Shown here one piece after another: positions 33,421 to 44,227 of a DNA stretch of 64,000 nucleotides. How positions within the stretch are numbered: position 1 is the stretch's first letter; each line of letters opens with the position of its first letter. Both the position numbers and the translations under genes were made by a program. Origin of the DNA: Tamarix chinensis. Its lineage: Eukaryota > Streptophyta > Magnoliopsida > Caryophyllales > Tamaricaceae. The stretch spans positions 2,472,001 through 2,536,000 of the forward strand of contig CM060171.1 in the NCBI GenBank assembly GCA_030549775.1. The letters run 5' to 3'. The notes beneath the pieces were generated by a model. The model searched no databases, was not told the DNA's origin, and was given only the letters and a program-made list of their open reading frames with translations.

Positions 33421-33810
33421 AGTAGAACTCGGTACTTTGCTATATTTGCAAAAGGGGATATTATTGCCGATCTACTCCTGAGCTACAAGAGAAAGCCTTC
33501 ATATTTGAAGCGGTGCTTTGCGGTTTGCATGTTGCTCAATATTTTCTAAGAGCAATATTTTTGAAAGGGAGAACTTGGTCCCACTGTGGGTGGCCGAAGG
33601 ATTCATATGCATGCAAAGCAGCTCTTTGCGGCAAGTCGGTTATGAATATTTTGATGAATTGTTATCAAGATCATTCTTCCTGAAATCAAGTTCCATTTGA
33701 TTCTTCTAGCTGCTTTTTGTGTAAATATGTGTTGAGGTATTTGATTAATAACTTCACGGACAACACAAGTCTGATCTGTTTATCCCGTTACAAAATCACT
33801 GAGGCACCGC
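33421..33810 (+). pseudogene. NLR ARC2 and LRR relic
   Basis: The fragment encodes pieces of YLKRCF, NIFERENLVPLWVAEGFI and YFDELLSRSFFLKSS, homologous to the RNBS-D region of NLR1 (WIAEGFV...YFDELVSRSFF). Frameshifts and stops break it. A short stretch matching RTRYLSYLQK, which lies after the MHD position in the intact genes, here comes before the ARC2 part, so the relic is rearranged. It continues into a decayed first-LRR stretch (cgttacaaaatcactgagg). The duplicate in unit 2 is at 46691-47255. Confidence 0.8.
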
Positions 33811-33839
33811 TTTGTAATAACTTCACAGACTTAAGTAAA

Positions 33840-34560
33840 ATTATTTAAACCACAAGGTATCCAAAAAATATTAGCTTGTACCTAAATGGAAATTATTCAT
33901 TTTGATTTTAGGTTAGCTGATAACTTATATTGTTGAACTTCTCCTTAGGTGATTATTTTCTCAAATCCTTCTTGAAATGTAACATAACATTTCGTTTTGA
34001 AAATTCATTACATATTTTATTCTTCATTATAATCTATAATTAGTAATTTTTTTAATTTATCAAATTAAAATATGTAATATGACTTGGTGGGCTTTCCATA
34101 TGGGATAATAGAGGTGAAAAAAGACATTATTATATATTACTAATTTACATATTTTATAAAGAGTATAGAATGACAAATAAAATAAAATTAATGTCATATC
34201 CATTTTATTCCGATCAAAGATTTAATATGTTCCTGCTGTGTTGTGGCCTTGCACCATGTTCAGTTTTGGCCTCCGGTATTAGTTTTATGGTAGGTGTCTT
34301 AATTTAGTTGTCCATGCTTGGTATGGTGGGTATGGTGAGACGTTTGTTGTTTTTTAATGTGTTCACCTGTTTGAAGTTAGGAAAGCAAAATAAAATTAAT
34401 GTTATATATACATTGTATTCCGGTCAAAGATTTAAAACGAATTTCTTTTTATATAGCTCCAACAAAAAAATCGTAACTACATACTCTTGTCACGGGAACA
34501 ATCAGAGCTCCATCATGGTTCAACAGATAGTCATTCATTCACAATGGGCATATTCTTGAA
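33840..34560. other. Intergenic sequence shared with unit 2, no gene seen
   Basis: AT-rich sequence nearly identical to about 48668-49330. The short ORF 34308-34559 is disrupted in the duplicate. Confidence 0.5.
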
Positions 34561-34569
34561 GACCTCCAT

Positions 34570-34970
34570 CTGCAGGCTAATTATATGAAGATTAACACGG
34601 GTGCTGCAGTTCCAGCTTATGGCGGCATCTCTAAAGTCTTGAGAGACAACAATGGACAAGCCCTCTACTGCTCCCTGGACCGCAGGTTTACCATTAAAGA
34701 CTCATTCACTACGTTAGCTGTGGAACTATCAGCATGCATGCATGCATTTTGGCCTTGGAGATTGTAGCTGACAAGAAAAATGCTCAGTAGATAGTTAAAA
34801 GCGACCGCTTGATTATGCCGTGGCATCCCAAGACTAGTTTTAAGAAGTGCCGGCTCCTATTGGACCGTAACCCAGAGTTTCATATCTTTCATGTCACAAG
34901 ATAGCTAATCTCGTTGCTGACTACTTACTTGGCCAAAATTTGCAGTCAACAATCGTTGTATCTCCAATCG
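34570..34970 (+). pseudogene. RNase H-like (RVT_3) relic, probably from a LINE
   Basis: The open stretch starting near 34585 reads MKINTGAAVPAYGGISKVLRDNNGQALYCS..., then VELSACMHAF. In another frame it continues with LEIVADKKNAQ, a stop, and IVKSDRLI. This matches the plant RNase H-like pattern (KINTDGA...GG..R...G, AE..A...GL..A, ...E.DS). The DG of the first motif is reduced to G, so a catalytic Asp is lost. The domain is common at the end of plant L1 elements and in single-domain genes. About 700 bp here (34470-35160) has no counterpart in unit 2. Confidence 0.7.
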
Positions 34971-34979
34971 TCGTATCCA

Positions 34980-35455
34980 GCTAATGATATATTGTAAACT
35001 TACTAAGCCTGCTAATGATATATTATTTCGCATTCATGGAAATAAAAATCCAAAAAACCGTAACAAAGAGAGCATTTTTCCCACCCTGTTAGACGTCATC
35101 CCATGCCAAACACAAAAGAGTGAGTGCGTGATCAATGAAGGCATGCCATCCGATACGAGTACCAATTTTTGACGTCATGGATTGGTCTATGCATGCATTC
35201 ATAAATACCGAACTGATAGTACCAATTATCTTTTTGTCCTCCGGTTCTATCATTATCTCTCTCTGCTTGGCGCAAAATTGATTTTTGTAACAAGCATGTA
35301 CTATTTCATTTCTTGTTCGATTTATTTCTCATTTTTGTTCCATTTACACTTCCAGTGTTTATGTGTTCTTATATGGAATCGCATGATCTGTTGTTCTCTC
35401 TCTTTGTCGTCTAGATATTGGTTGGTTCGTTGTATTATTTAGGCACTCAATTTAC
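34980..35455. other. No gene seen; partly shared with unit 2
   Basis: 35160-35440 matches about 49340-49605. ORFs here differ in frame and length between the two copies, which argues against coding. Confidence 0.45.
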
Positions 35456-35458
35456 AAC

Positions 35459-35975
35459 TGAATTAGAAATGATAATAAGAATTTTGTGGAGGAAATAAAT
35501 TTTATAAAAGTATTTCATAGCAAAAAGATTACAACAACTATCCTCTAATATAAGGAGAGTACAATTAATAGTATCCTATATCTTATAATAGGGCCGGATA
35601 ACACACTCAAGGAAAGATAAAGTATTGGGAGAAACTTAATATTTTTTCTCTAATCTCTACAACTCTCTCTCTTGTTTTCTCTCTCTCTCTCTTTTTCTTT
35701 CTCCAAGGATGGATAATCAAATGATTAGCACCCCTCCATATTTATAGAGAATATTGAGGAGGCTAATAGCCACCAAGTTTGACTATTCAAAGACTTAATT
35801 ATGAAGTAATTTTAGATAAGATTGACAACTAATCTTCCATAATCTTCCACAATATTCTTGGATGAGTTGTCATCTTATCTATTAGTACCTTCTTCATTCT
35901 TCTATCTTTAATTATCATTATCTAATTAGTCACCATTTTTGACTTCAAAACATTAGCCATTAAGGGATAATGACA
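35459..35975 (-). mobile_element. Putative Copia-type solo LTR, antisense
   Basis: Read on the minus strand the interval starts tgtcattatccc. It has a TATA box (TATAAATA, 35746-35739) and, downstream of it, a gagaga-rich stretch. It ends in a T-rich tail (tttatttcctccacaaaatt), a layout typical of plant Copia LTRs. No internal domain or target-site duplication is evident. The same element is at 49622-50120 in unit 2, so it predates the duplication. Confidence 0.4.
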
Positions 35976-37120
35976 ATAAGCCTTGAAGTTGTAAAATTGA
36001 ATTTTACTACTACTGATATCTCTCTTCACTGAAATCTGAATTAATATTAGTTGATTTCTCATATAAAGTTATTACTGCACATGGAGTTCCTTGGTTTCCA
36101 TTGTTACTGAATTCAAACTGTTACTGTGTTACATACATCAAGATCATCATGTAGGTTTATATCGACGACCTTTCCCCAATTAATGCCTTATTATGAACTT
36201 AAAGGGACGACTAGCGTCCTTAATATAGAAATTCATGTCCATGTTCCATGATTTTAGACCATGACAAACAATTGATCTTTCCTTCTAGTACTAGCTTTTT
36301 GTTTGCTTATCAAAACACGAGAATCTTTCCTTCTAGTAGTAGTGTTACACGATAAAGTCATACAATTTAGACCAGCGGCAGTTAGGCCTATCTATCGGTG
36401 CCTGTTATTATTAGGAAGTTGCTATGCAACTAGCTAAGAAAGCTTTGAAGTTGTGATAGTGATTTGCAGGTTGACCTTGAATATGATTATAATTAGACAA
36501 TAATACATGTAGTTGTAATTGAATAGCCCCTTGTTGTTTGTTTATCCCATAAAACGGTGAAGACAAAGTCGTAATTAACTGGGTCTGAATATTGCATACT
36601 TGTGGCCATTAAGCTACAAATAAATATGCTGACGAGAAAAAATAATATAAGCACTAATTGTTTAGTATCAGTGATTTAGCATGAATAAAATTTCGATCAG
36701 AATTTATTTATTTATTTATATAGGGTTTATAGAGGCAAATACAAATCAATACATATATGGTGGCACTATAAAAATGTTATAATAACGAGAGAAAAATTCG
36801 TAACAGGTTTGGATGTAAATATTTGGCTAGTATTAGCATGAACACAAATGGTATTTGATTCCGAGAATATTCAGTGTTCCTTTTGATAAAGAGCAAATAC
36901 AGAACTATACGGAGGACAATATAATAAGAAATTAGAAATAATAAATATGCCAGTGAGAACAAATAATATGCACATGAACCGCTTTGCACGAACAATTTCA
37001 GCTTGAATAAGAAATCAATTGCAATTATGTTTTCCCCCACTTTTTGATACATAAGGGACATACCAATTAAGACAGTTACAAAATACCGTATACTATGATT
37101 AGTCCTAAGATATCAAATTA
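35976..37120. other. Intergenic sequence shared with unit 2, no gene called
   Basis: A minus-strand open stretch (37061-36777, 94 codons, hydrophobic) is retained with about three substitutions in unit 2 (51241-50933). The copies are young and no motif supports it, so it is not called. Confidence 0.45.
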
Positions 37121-37124
37121 GCTC

Positions 37125-37200
37125 AACCCGGTGGTCCGGCGGTCGTGGGCAGCCGACCTACTCACAGGGGTTTGGTCGGTCCACCGCTGGGCAAAATTTT
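37125..37200. repeat. SINE-like GC-rich fragment
   Basis: An isolated GC-rich stretch in AT-rich DNA (ggtggtccggcggtcgtggg then ggggtttggtcggtcc) is loosely reminiscent of tRNA-type A and B boxes. It is followed by gggcaaaattttatttt. It is repeated at 51282-51357 by the segmental duplication. The assignment is tentative. Confidence 0.25.
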
Positions 37201-37689
37201 ATTTTCTAACCATTTTTAATTTAATTAATCTATTATCTTATTCCCTAATATTATCATACATGATGATGATGATACTGCATGATTAATTATAATATAACCA
37301 TTTTTAATTTAGTTAATATTTTTGAAAATTTTGGCGTTCATCCTTCTAATACTCAAACTGCATGATTAAGATTAAATTATGATCGGCGACTACGTGGAGG
37401 TCTATTGCTTTTGGTGCCTGCTTGCAACTCAAACTTGTTGCAGAAGCTAGCCAATAAAAGAACTACGATGTGACGATGAGCTGCACCTCTATAAGCTGAC
37501 CTTGGATATATTATTATGATGCAGTAATAGTATATATGTAGCTGTAATTGAGAGAACTCTTAACCAGGTGGTGATGGTGATCCGCATGTCTGTACGAAAG
37601 TCGACCTTGGCCGCGCGCGGTCATGTTTTAGATGTTGTGTACGTAGTTGCAATTGAATAGTACGGCAATTGACTGGTGTATTTTCCTTG

Positions 37690-38085
37690 CCAAATGTTCG
37701 TGATCAGCGCCATTGTAGGGAGTGGGGTGGGACTACTAATTAACTACTACGAACTTACTATAAAATGTATCGACAAGGGAGGTGGTGAATGAAGAAAGGT
37801 GCGGATCAAAGGAGAGAAACGGACCGGCGATCATTGGATTCTCTTGGTGCGACCTGTTTTTCTCAAAGGTTAGATAGGCTCATATACATTTCACACGCTG
37901 TATATATATCCATAATAACCATTTGATCGGTTTGCTCTCTTAATAATTATCTATCGTGCCTGTGATTATTGATTTAATTTCCCTGCATCTGTGCTAATAA
38001 TTCTGGCATTCTTCAGTTACTTTTTGCCCATCCATCTTGCACTTCAGTTAGCGATCGAGGCTCTGAGCTGTCAGCAGCTCTGACA
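37690..38085 (+). repeat. Recurrent non-coding module, copy d, upstream of NLR2
   Basis: It shares ggagtgg, gtgggacta, cattggattctcttggtgcg, ttctcaaaggttaga, ctgcatctgtgc, attctggcattct and cgaggctctgagct in order with copy c. It ends about 1.74 kb before the NLR2 start. Confidence 0.6.
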
Positions 38086-38089
38086 ATCG

Positions 38090-39445
38090 AAAACAAGTTC
38101 GGATACTGATATGTCTAGTGTCTAGGTTTAAACACTACGAGAATCCTGATAAGTTCGGATACATCGATAGTTGGCAGAAAAACCAAATAGGAATGGAGGA
38201 ATAAAAAACACATCGCAATAGCCATTTTTATACAAGATAATTTTGGTAGTAACCGAGCTCCTTTGGCTGAAGATAACGTATATTCCTCTATCTTGACTCC
38301 GGTTGTCTTGAGGAAAATTCTAGTAACTTGTTTCCAGGGATCCCGTGCGAACATACAGATCTTATCAAACCATGCGGAATAAAATTTCATTCACTATGCG
38401 AATTGTTTGGTTTTCCGTCTTGCGATTTCAATCTTTGGTTCCGTCCATTCCCCACCCCCACCCAATAATTACATATACATTTTAGGTTCTTTTTTAAAAT
38501 GTGATATTTTTCTCGTCATTTATTTTCGGTAAAACGATGTTGATTGTGTTTTTCCGTACATATTTTTAGAATATTAGTCATTCAAATATTTTGTGGATTA
38601 TATAGTTTTATACGATATACATCTTTTATCATATAAAATAAATATACATTTTTTTAATAATATACCTACATATTTTATAGGATATAAATACATATCTTTT
38701 CAAACAAAAATACACATTTATTATTTAAATAAGTGCAAGAGAAAAATACGCACGTCTTAAAATAAATACACATCTATGATAATATTGCACCTCTTTCATA
38801 ATATTGAAGACATGTCCTCCTACAGATACACATCTTTAATTGAGGACATGTATTTATATTCATTTTAAAAATACACACACGTGTAAGTGAAGGCATATAC
38901 GTATTATAAGAATCCACGTATTCCCTGTTTACATATATATCTTTGAATATATAAATACATATCTTACATGACATAAATACACACCCATTTTAATATAATT
39001 CTAAAAACAAATGCACATCTTCTGATACTAAATATCATTCATGATAAAAATACGCATTCTAAAATAAAAATGGCAATGTCCTCTATTTTTAGTATTAGAA
39101 AAATTCATCTAAAATTTTTTTAATTGTGGAAGTGAAATCAAAATAATAGATGATTGTTTTTAGTGCACAATTGCCACCTAATTCTTCCCGCATTTTTGTT
39201 TTAGTGCCTTTTTCATTTCCTATTTATTTATAGATGGATGTGTTTTGAATTGCAGTCTATTGTTATAGGATATTATGACATTGTGTTTGATTCAAAGTTA
39301 AAGTAAAAATTAAGAGAAACACGTACTATAAAATATAGTATTTTCCCCTAATATATAAATATATAAACTATAATTTAGTAAGTTGAAAACTTATCAAAAG
39401 TTAAAAGATTAATTGAAAGGGTCATAGACAATATTTCTATTATTT
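38090..39445. other. Intergenic end of unit 1, no gene seen
   Basis: AT-rich sequence with repeated phrases like aaatacacatctt (38600-39060). Minus ORFs at 38115-38390 and 38774-38974 change frame in the unit 2 copy, which argues against coding. Confidence 0.5.
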
Positions 39446-39826
39446 GAGTTTACAATGCTTCTTTAATTTGAGTTTCACTAGGAATGTGTGTTTCTGAGAT
39501 AATAGCTACTTATATATAAGCTTCTTCTAATGAAGGAAGCGTCTGGTAAATTAACATCCGAACCGAATCTGTTTAGAATAATCTATATTAATCTTGTTGG
39601 ATATGTATTTTAATATTATTTTATTCGTTTGAAGTTATTTTATAGTAATTTGTAATAAAAAATATATATTTTTAAAGTTCTACAATAAATAATTTATCTC
39701 TTAGTGAATAATCAGCCAAAAACACGCCTTAGGACATAATGGTTGAGATTCCTTTAAACAAAAGCTATTTGAAGTTAGATAAATATAAACTTTACTAACT
39801 TTTAGTTTTCCGTTAATAGTCAAGTC

Positions 39827-42800
39827 ATGGAAACTCTGCTCTATGCTCCAGCTATCTCTGGTTTCTTCAATGTGGTGCTTGATCGGATGCTAAGTAAAGA
39901 CTTCCTGGACTTCGTTACGCGCCGGGGAAGCACTAAGGAGTTGGTAACGGAGCTGAGAGGGAAAATGGTAAGAATTGAAAAGCAACTAGGTGATGCAGAG
40001 GAGAAGCAGACGGCTGACGAATCTGTGAAATTCTGGCTTGATGAAGTGAAAGATGCTCTCTACGCTGCTGAGGACCTCGTCGAAAGGATTGACACCGAGG
40101 CGTTGCAACACAAGACAGGAGCTGAAACTGTTGTAGCGGCACTTGATTCTCTTTTCCTAAAGAAAGTGGATTATGAGATTAGGGATATCTTGCAGAGGTT
40201 CGTAAGTCTTGAGGGCGAAATAGCTCGCCTTGGACTGAAGGAAGGACAGCCAAGGGAACCGTCAACCAGTTTCGTGGATGAATCTGAGATATTTGGCAGA
40301 GATGATCAAAAAAAGGAAATTATTAAATTCCATAATTCCTCGATTTTTCGTCAGGAGCCTCGTAGAGATGTGCATTCCACAAAAAGCTCAAGTACTAGCG
40401 CTCCACCTGTGAAAAAGATTCGTATAGTAGCTATTACTGGGTTGCCTGGAGTCGGCAAAACCACTCTTGCTCAACTGGTTTATAACGATAAAGAATTACA
40501 ATTAATGTGTACCTTGAAAGCATGGGTTTGTGTGTCGGAGGCAAATGGGGATGTTCGCCAGATCACAAAGACAATTCTCAAGTCAATACCGTCTTGCTCA
40601 TCAGATCCTGAATCTGACGGGGCCTTTCATGGGAATGAAGATTTGAACTCACTCCAGTGTAGATTACTCAAGAGAATTTTGAAGTCGGAACGTGATTTCT
40701 TCATCGTACTCGACGATGTTTTGGACATGAGATCCAAGCTTTGGGATGATCTAATAATTCCACTCAAATCTATAGCAACGGGTGGCACGATACTTATAAC
40801 AACAAACAACAGCCTTGTTGTTGAAAGGATGCAACCTGATCTTACTATTAACTTGGAGAAGCTGTCTGAAGAGGATTGCTGGCGCGTGGTGGAGCAACAT
40901 GCATTCCAGAGTCGCCGGGACTGTAAAGCGGATGGAAGGATGGAGGGTATAGCCAAGGAATTATCACTGAAATGTAATGGCTTGCCATTAGCTGCACGGA
41001 TGGTTGGGCGTCTGCTGGGCTCTACACGTCTCGAGAAGTGGGAGGGTATACTGGAGAGTGACGCATGGCTGCAAGAATATATTCTTCCTGCGCTACTCGT
41101 GAGCTACAACTATCTGCCTTCACATTTGAAGCGGTGCTTTGAATACTGCTCAATGTTTCCCGAGAGCTATATTTTTGAAAAGGAGACCATAGTCCAACTA
41201 TGGATCTCTGAAGGATTTGTACGCGGGCAAAACCGCTCCTTGCCACAGGTCAGTGATGACTACTTTGACGAACTGGTATCACGATCATTCTTCCAGCAAT
41301 CAAACTCCAATAAATCTCACTTCATAATGCACTCTTTAATTCATGCATTAGCTCGCTATGTGTCTGGAGAATTCAGTTGTTCTTTTGCAGACCACATTTG
41401 CCATGAAAGTACGGGGCAAATAAACAGAGTTTTTCCTCACAGAACTCGGTACTTGTCATATTTGCAAAAAGAGTACGACACCTTTAGAAGATTTTCTGAG
41501 GCCTTAAGTGGGGTCAAGTCTCTCCGAACCTTTCTTGCCAGGAAGTCTTCTGATTCTGATAGATGCTATTTGAGTAAAGATGTGTTGGATCATTTGACGA
41601 ATAGCTTCGTCCGTAGCACGAGGGTGTTATCTTTATCTCATTATAAAATCACTGGAAGACATCTTTCAAATATCCATAAGCTGATGCTGTTACGATTCCT
41701 AGACCTCTCATACACTTCAATAGACTACTTGCCTGAATCAGTCCTGTCCTTGGTCAACCTACAAACTTTGTTACTCTCTGATTGCCGTAATTTGACTCGG
41801 TTGCCTGACTCAATTGGGGACCTGAAAAAATTACTATACCTCGACCTCTCACGTACCAAAATCAGTGAATTGCCATGTTCAGTTGTTACCTTGTATGATT
41901 TACATGCATTGTTCTTGTCTGAATGTCCTATCAGCATGCTTCCTGCCGAATTGGGAAATCTTATTTCACTGCGTCATCTTGACTTGAGTAAAACCAAGCT
42001 ACAACACATGCCGGAGCAAATTGGTAAGTTAAGCAGACTTCAAACACTGACCAACTTTTTTATCGGAAGAAATGGAGCTGCCATCGAAGTATTGCAGGAC
42101 CTTAAATATCTCAAAGGAAGTCTTCATATTTCTATTCTTGATGATGATTATTCCATAGCTGATGGTTTTGAAAATATTTTGCAAGATTTAAGTCTTGATA
42201 AGCTGCATCTTGAATGGCCCAGCCAAAATATCCAGCTGTCTTGGGATACATCTCGTGATCGCAACCTGCTTTTGCCCAATCGCCGATGCATAGAAAATAT
42301 CATCACAAAGTATTATTATTCGAATCTTCCAACATGTTTGCTAGATTGCTGGTATGATAAATTAGTTTCACTTACGCTCGGAGAATGCTTTATTCCGCGC
42401 TTTTGGGGAATGAAATTTGGCAATCGGTATCTGAAACACCTCTGCCTTACAAATTTGAAATTTGAAGATTCAACAGATAGTGGCGGCTTTACCCTTGTAT
42501 ATCCTCAATGTCTTCAGACATTGAGGATTGAGGGGTTTTGTGTTCTTACTTTGAGCTTTCAGTCGGACAATAGGAGTCTTTTAAGGGACCTACATCTTCG
42601 TAATTGTCCTGAGTTACAAAGAATCAATTGGGGAGGTCCCTTGTCCTTGAACAAACTTGAGATAATTAACTGCAAAAAACTATATTTTGAGGGTTACCTA
42701 AGTTGCAGAAGCTTCATTCTGCGGAAACGTGATTCCTTGGTTTTCGAGTATGGTCGTTCTTTCCCATTAAGTATTTCAGGATCACCATTCAGCATTTCAG

Positions 42801-44068
42801 GATCACGACACAGACACAGTGGCTACGAGCTCCTTGAATATACAGAAGAATTGATCATCAGTGATTACGCAGGAATATTCCTTCTTAGGCTACCTAAGCG
42901 GCTGAGATCCCTGAGTATTAGCTGTTGTGGGAGTCTAGAGATTGAGGGAGATGAGACATACCTGTCCCTTAAGCGCCTGTCAATCATCAATACGAAATAC
43001 TCTCCTTCCACAACCTTTCATTTTGACAAGTTTATAAACCTTGTTTGTCTCGAGATCAAAGGATGCCCCGGACTAGCTTCAATTTCTACAATTGGTGTAG
43101 TTGACTTGCCATATCTTTCTGTTGTGTCTATTTCGGATTGTGCTAAACTGCTGGAATTTCATGGCGAGCACCTCCCTGCTCCTAGGCTAGCTACTTTGTC
43201 AATTAGCAAGTGCCAGAGACTCAAGTCACTCCCAGCAAATATGTGCACTAGTCTTAAAAATCTTCAGTGGTTGTCAATTGATGATTGTCCAAAAATAGAG
43301 TCTTTGCCGGTCGGTGGTTTTCATGGTGAGCACCTCCCTGCTCCTAGCCTAGCTACTTTGTCAATCAGCAAGTGCCAGAGACTCAAGTCACTCCCAGCAA
43401 ATATGTGCACTAGTCTTAAAAATCTTCAGTGGTTGTCAATTGATGATTGTCCAAAAATAGAGTCTTTGCCGGTCGGTGGTTTTCATGGTGAGCACCTCCC
43501 TGCTCCTAGCCTAGCTACTTTGTCAATCAGCAAGTGCCAGAGACTCAAGTCACTCCCAGCAAATATGTGCACTAGTCTTAAAAATCTTCAGTGGTTGTCA
43601 ATTGATGATTGTCCACAAATCGAGTATTTTCCGATCGGTGGTTTTCCCCCTTGCTTACACACACTGTGTGTCAAGAACTGCCCAACGCTCATGTCTTGTC
43701 GGGGAAAGTGGCTTTTGCAGGAACTGACTTGTCTAAGAAAATTGGAAATTGAAGGATGCGATGATACAATTTCCTTTCCCGAAGAGGATTGGCTGCCTGT
43801 CAGCATCACACATCTCAAGATCACCGCTTTCCGAAATCTCAAATCCCTTGCTGGAACAGAGCTCTGTCGCCTCACCTCCCTTCAAGCATTGGAGATTAGT
43901 CTCTGTTGGAATGTCCAGGCCTTGCCGCAGAAGATGCCTGTCTCCCTCTGCTATTTAGAGATTATGGGATGTCCAAAGCTTGCAGAATGTTGCCAAAGGA
44001 ATGAAGGCGGGGGTTGGCCCAAGATTTTTGATCGTCTCTGCATCAATATCGATGGCATGGACATATAG
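39827..44068 (+). CDS. CC-NB-LRR immune receptor NLR2 (I2/RPP13-like CNL), 1413 aa
   Basis: This is a tandem paralogue of NLR1 with the same order: coiled coil with AAEDLVERID, P-loop GLPGVGKTT (205-213), kinase-2 FFIVLDDVLD, RNBS-B GTILITTNN, GLPLAA, RNBS-D CFEYCSMFPESYIF, MHS at 501-503 in place of MHD, then LRRs to the end. The coding region is uninterrupted. The first LRRs are almost identical to NLR1 (403 nt with one difference), whereas the C-terminal LRR differs more, for example around SGSPFSISGSRHRHSGYELL. It has three 162-bp LRR repeats. The extra residues relative to NLR1 are near the C-terminus (CCQRNEGGGWPKIF). Only about 380 bp upstream of the ATG is shared with NLR1; beyond that lies the duplication junction. 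Function as an effector sensor is inferred from the family. Confidence 0.96.
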   Translation: METLLYAPAISGFFNVVLDRMLSKDFLDFVTRRGSTKELVTELRGKMVRIEKQLGDAEEKQTADESVKFWLDEVKDALYAAEDLVERIDTEALQHKTGAETVVAALDSLFLKKVDYEIRDILQRFVSLEGEIARLGLKEGQPREPSTSFVDESEIFGRDDQKKEIIKFHNSSIFRQEPRRDVHSTKSSSTSAPPVKKIRIVAITGLPGVGKTTLAQLVYNDKELQLMCTLKAWVCVSEANGDVRQITKTILKSIPSCSSDPESDGAFHGNEDLNSLQCRLLKRILKSERDFFIVLDDVLDMRSKLWDDLIIPLKSIATGGTILITTNNSLVVERMQPDLTINLEKLSEEDCWRVVEQHAFQSRRDCKADGRMEGIAKELSLKCNGLPLAARMVGRLLGSTRLEKWEGILESDAWLQEYILPALLVSYNYLPSHLKRCFEYCSMFPESYIFEKETIVQLWISEGFVRGQNRSLPQVSDDYFDELVSRSFFQQSNSNKSHFIMHSLIHALARYVSGEFSCSFADHICHESTGQINRVFPHRTRYLSYLQKEYDTFRRFSEALSGVKSLRTFLARKSSDSDRCYLSKDVLDHLTNSFVRSTRVLSLSHYKITGRHLSNIHKLMLLRFLDLSYTSIDYLPESVLSLVNLQTLLLSDCRNLTRLPDSIGDLKKLLYLDLSRTKISELPCSVVTLYDLHALFLSECPISMLPAELGNLISLRHLDLSKTKLQHMPEQIGKLSRLQTLTNFFIGRNGAAIEVLQDLKYLKGSLHISILDDDYSIADGFENILQDLSLDKLHLEWPSQNIQLSWDTSRDRNLLLPNRRCIENIITKYYYSNLPTCLLDCWYDKLVSLTLGECFIPRFWGMKFGNRYLKHLCLTNLKFEDSTDSGGFTLVYPQCLQTLRIEGFCVLTLSFQSDNRSLLRDLHLRNCPELQRINWGGPLSLNKLEIINCKKLYFEGYLSCRSFILRKRDSLVFEYGRSFPLSISGSPFSISGSRHRHSGYELLEYTEELIISDYAGIFLLRLPKRLRSLSISCCGSLEIEGDETYLSLKRLSIINTKYSPSTTFHFDKFINLVCLEIKGCPGLASISTIGVVDLPYLSVVSISDCAKLLEFHGEHLPAPRLATLSISKCQRLKSLPANMCTSLKNLQWLSIDDCPKIESLPVGGFHGEHLPAPSLATLSISKCQRLKSLPANMCTSLKNLQWLSIDDCPKIESLPVGGFHGEHLPAPSLATLSISKCQRLKSLPANMCTSLKNLQWLSIDDCPQIEYFPIGGFPPCLHTLCVKNCPTLMSCRGKWLLQELTCLRKLEIEGCDDTISFPEEDWLPVSITHLKITAFRNLKSLAGTELCRLTSLQALEISLCWNVQALPQKMPVSLCYLEIMGCPKLAECCQRNEGGGWPKIFDRLCINIDGMDI
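43157..43642 (+). repeat. Three tandem 162-bp LRR-coding repeats in NLR2
   Basis: Units start at 43157, 43319 and 43481. Units 1 and 2 encode almost the same 54 residues with CPKIESLPVGG. Unit 3 ends CPQIEYFPIGG. The near-identity within the gene points to recent expansion or homogenisation. Confidence 0.95.
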
Positions 44069-44107
44069 CATATCTTCTAATTTAAAGTCCAAAGAGAAAT
44101 CTCAAAG

Positions 44108-44227
44108 GTATGCTTTTATAGTCTATAATTCAATTAATTTACTCTATATTTTTAAATGTGTTTGTTCTCTTTTCAATAATTACTATTCTTTCTTGGTTGT
44201 TTACTTTGAACCAGTTTCCTTTACCAG
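44108..44227 (+). other. Predicted 3'-UTR intron of NLR2
   Basis: The donor caaag|gtatgc lies 40 bases after the stop, and the acceptor is tttcctttaccag. At 120 nt it is the same length as in NLR1. A second likely intron spans 44313-44397 (taag|gtgatg to gattgtag). Confidence 0.5.

Larger units (their letters stand above)
27279..39445 (+). repeat. Tandem segmental duplication, unit 1 (12.2 kb)
   Basis: Homology to unit 2 starts at gtttacaatgcttctttaat (27280 and 39448) and ends at acaatatttctattatt (39428-39444 and 53581-53597). Non-coding stretches such as 35.7-39.4 kb and 49.9-53.6 kb are nearly identical by eye. The unit carries NLR1, decayed NLR fragments, an RNase H relic, a Copia-like LTR and module copy d. 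Confidence 0.9.

Noticed and set aside
35182..35442. 86-codon ORF and its counterpart 49215-49601
   Set aside because: The start and frame differ between duplicates, it is Phe/Cys/Ser-rich, and no family is recognisable.
36777..37061. 94-codon hydrophobic minus-strand ORF, retained at 50933-51241
   Set aside because: Both copies lie in a young duplication, so retention is not evidence of selection. It is AT-driven with no motif. A non-duplicated homologue elsewhere would change this.
38115..38390. 91-codon minus-strand ORF near the end of unit 1
   Set aside because: The unit 2 counterpart (52288-52518) is frameshifted and differs at both ends, as expected for non-coding DNA.
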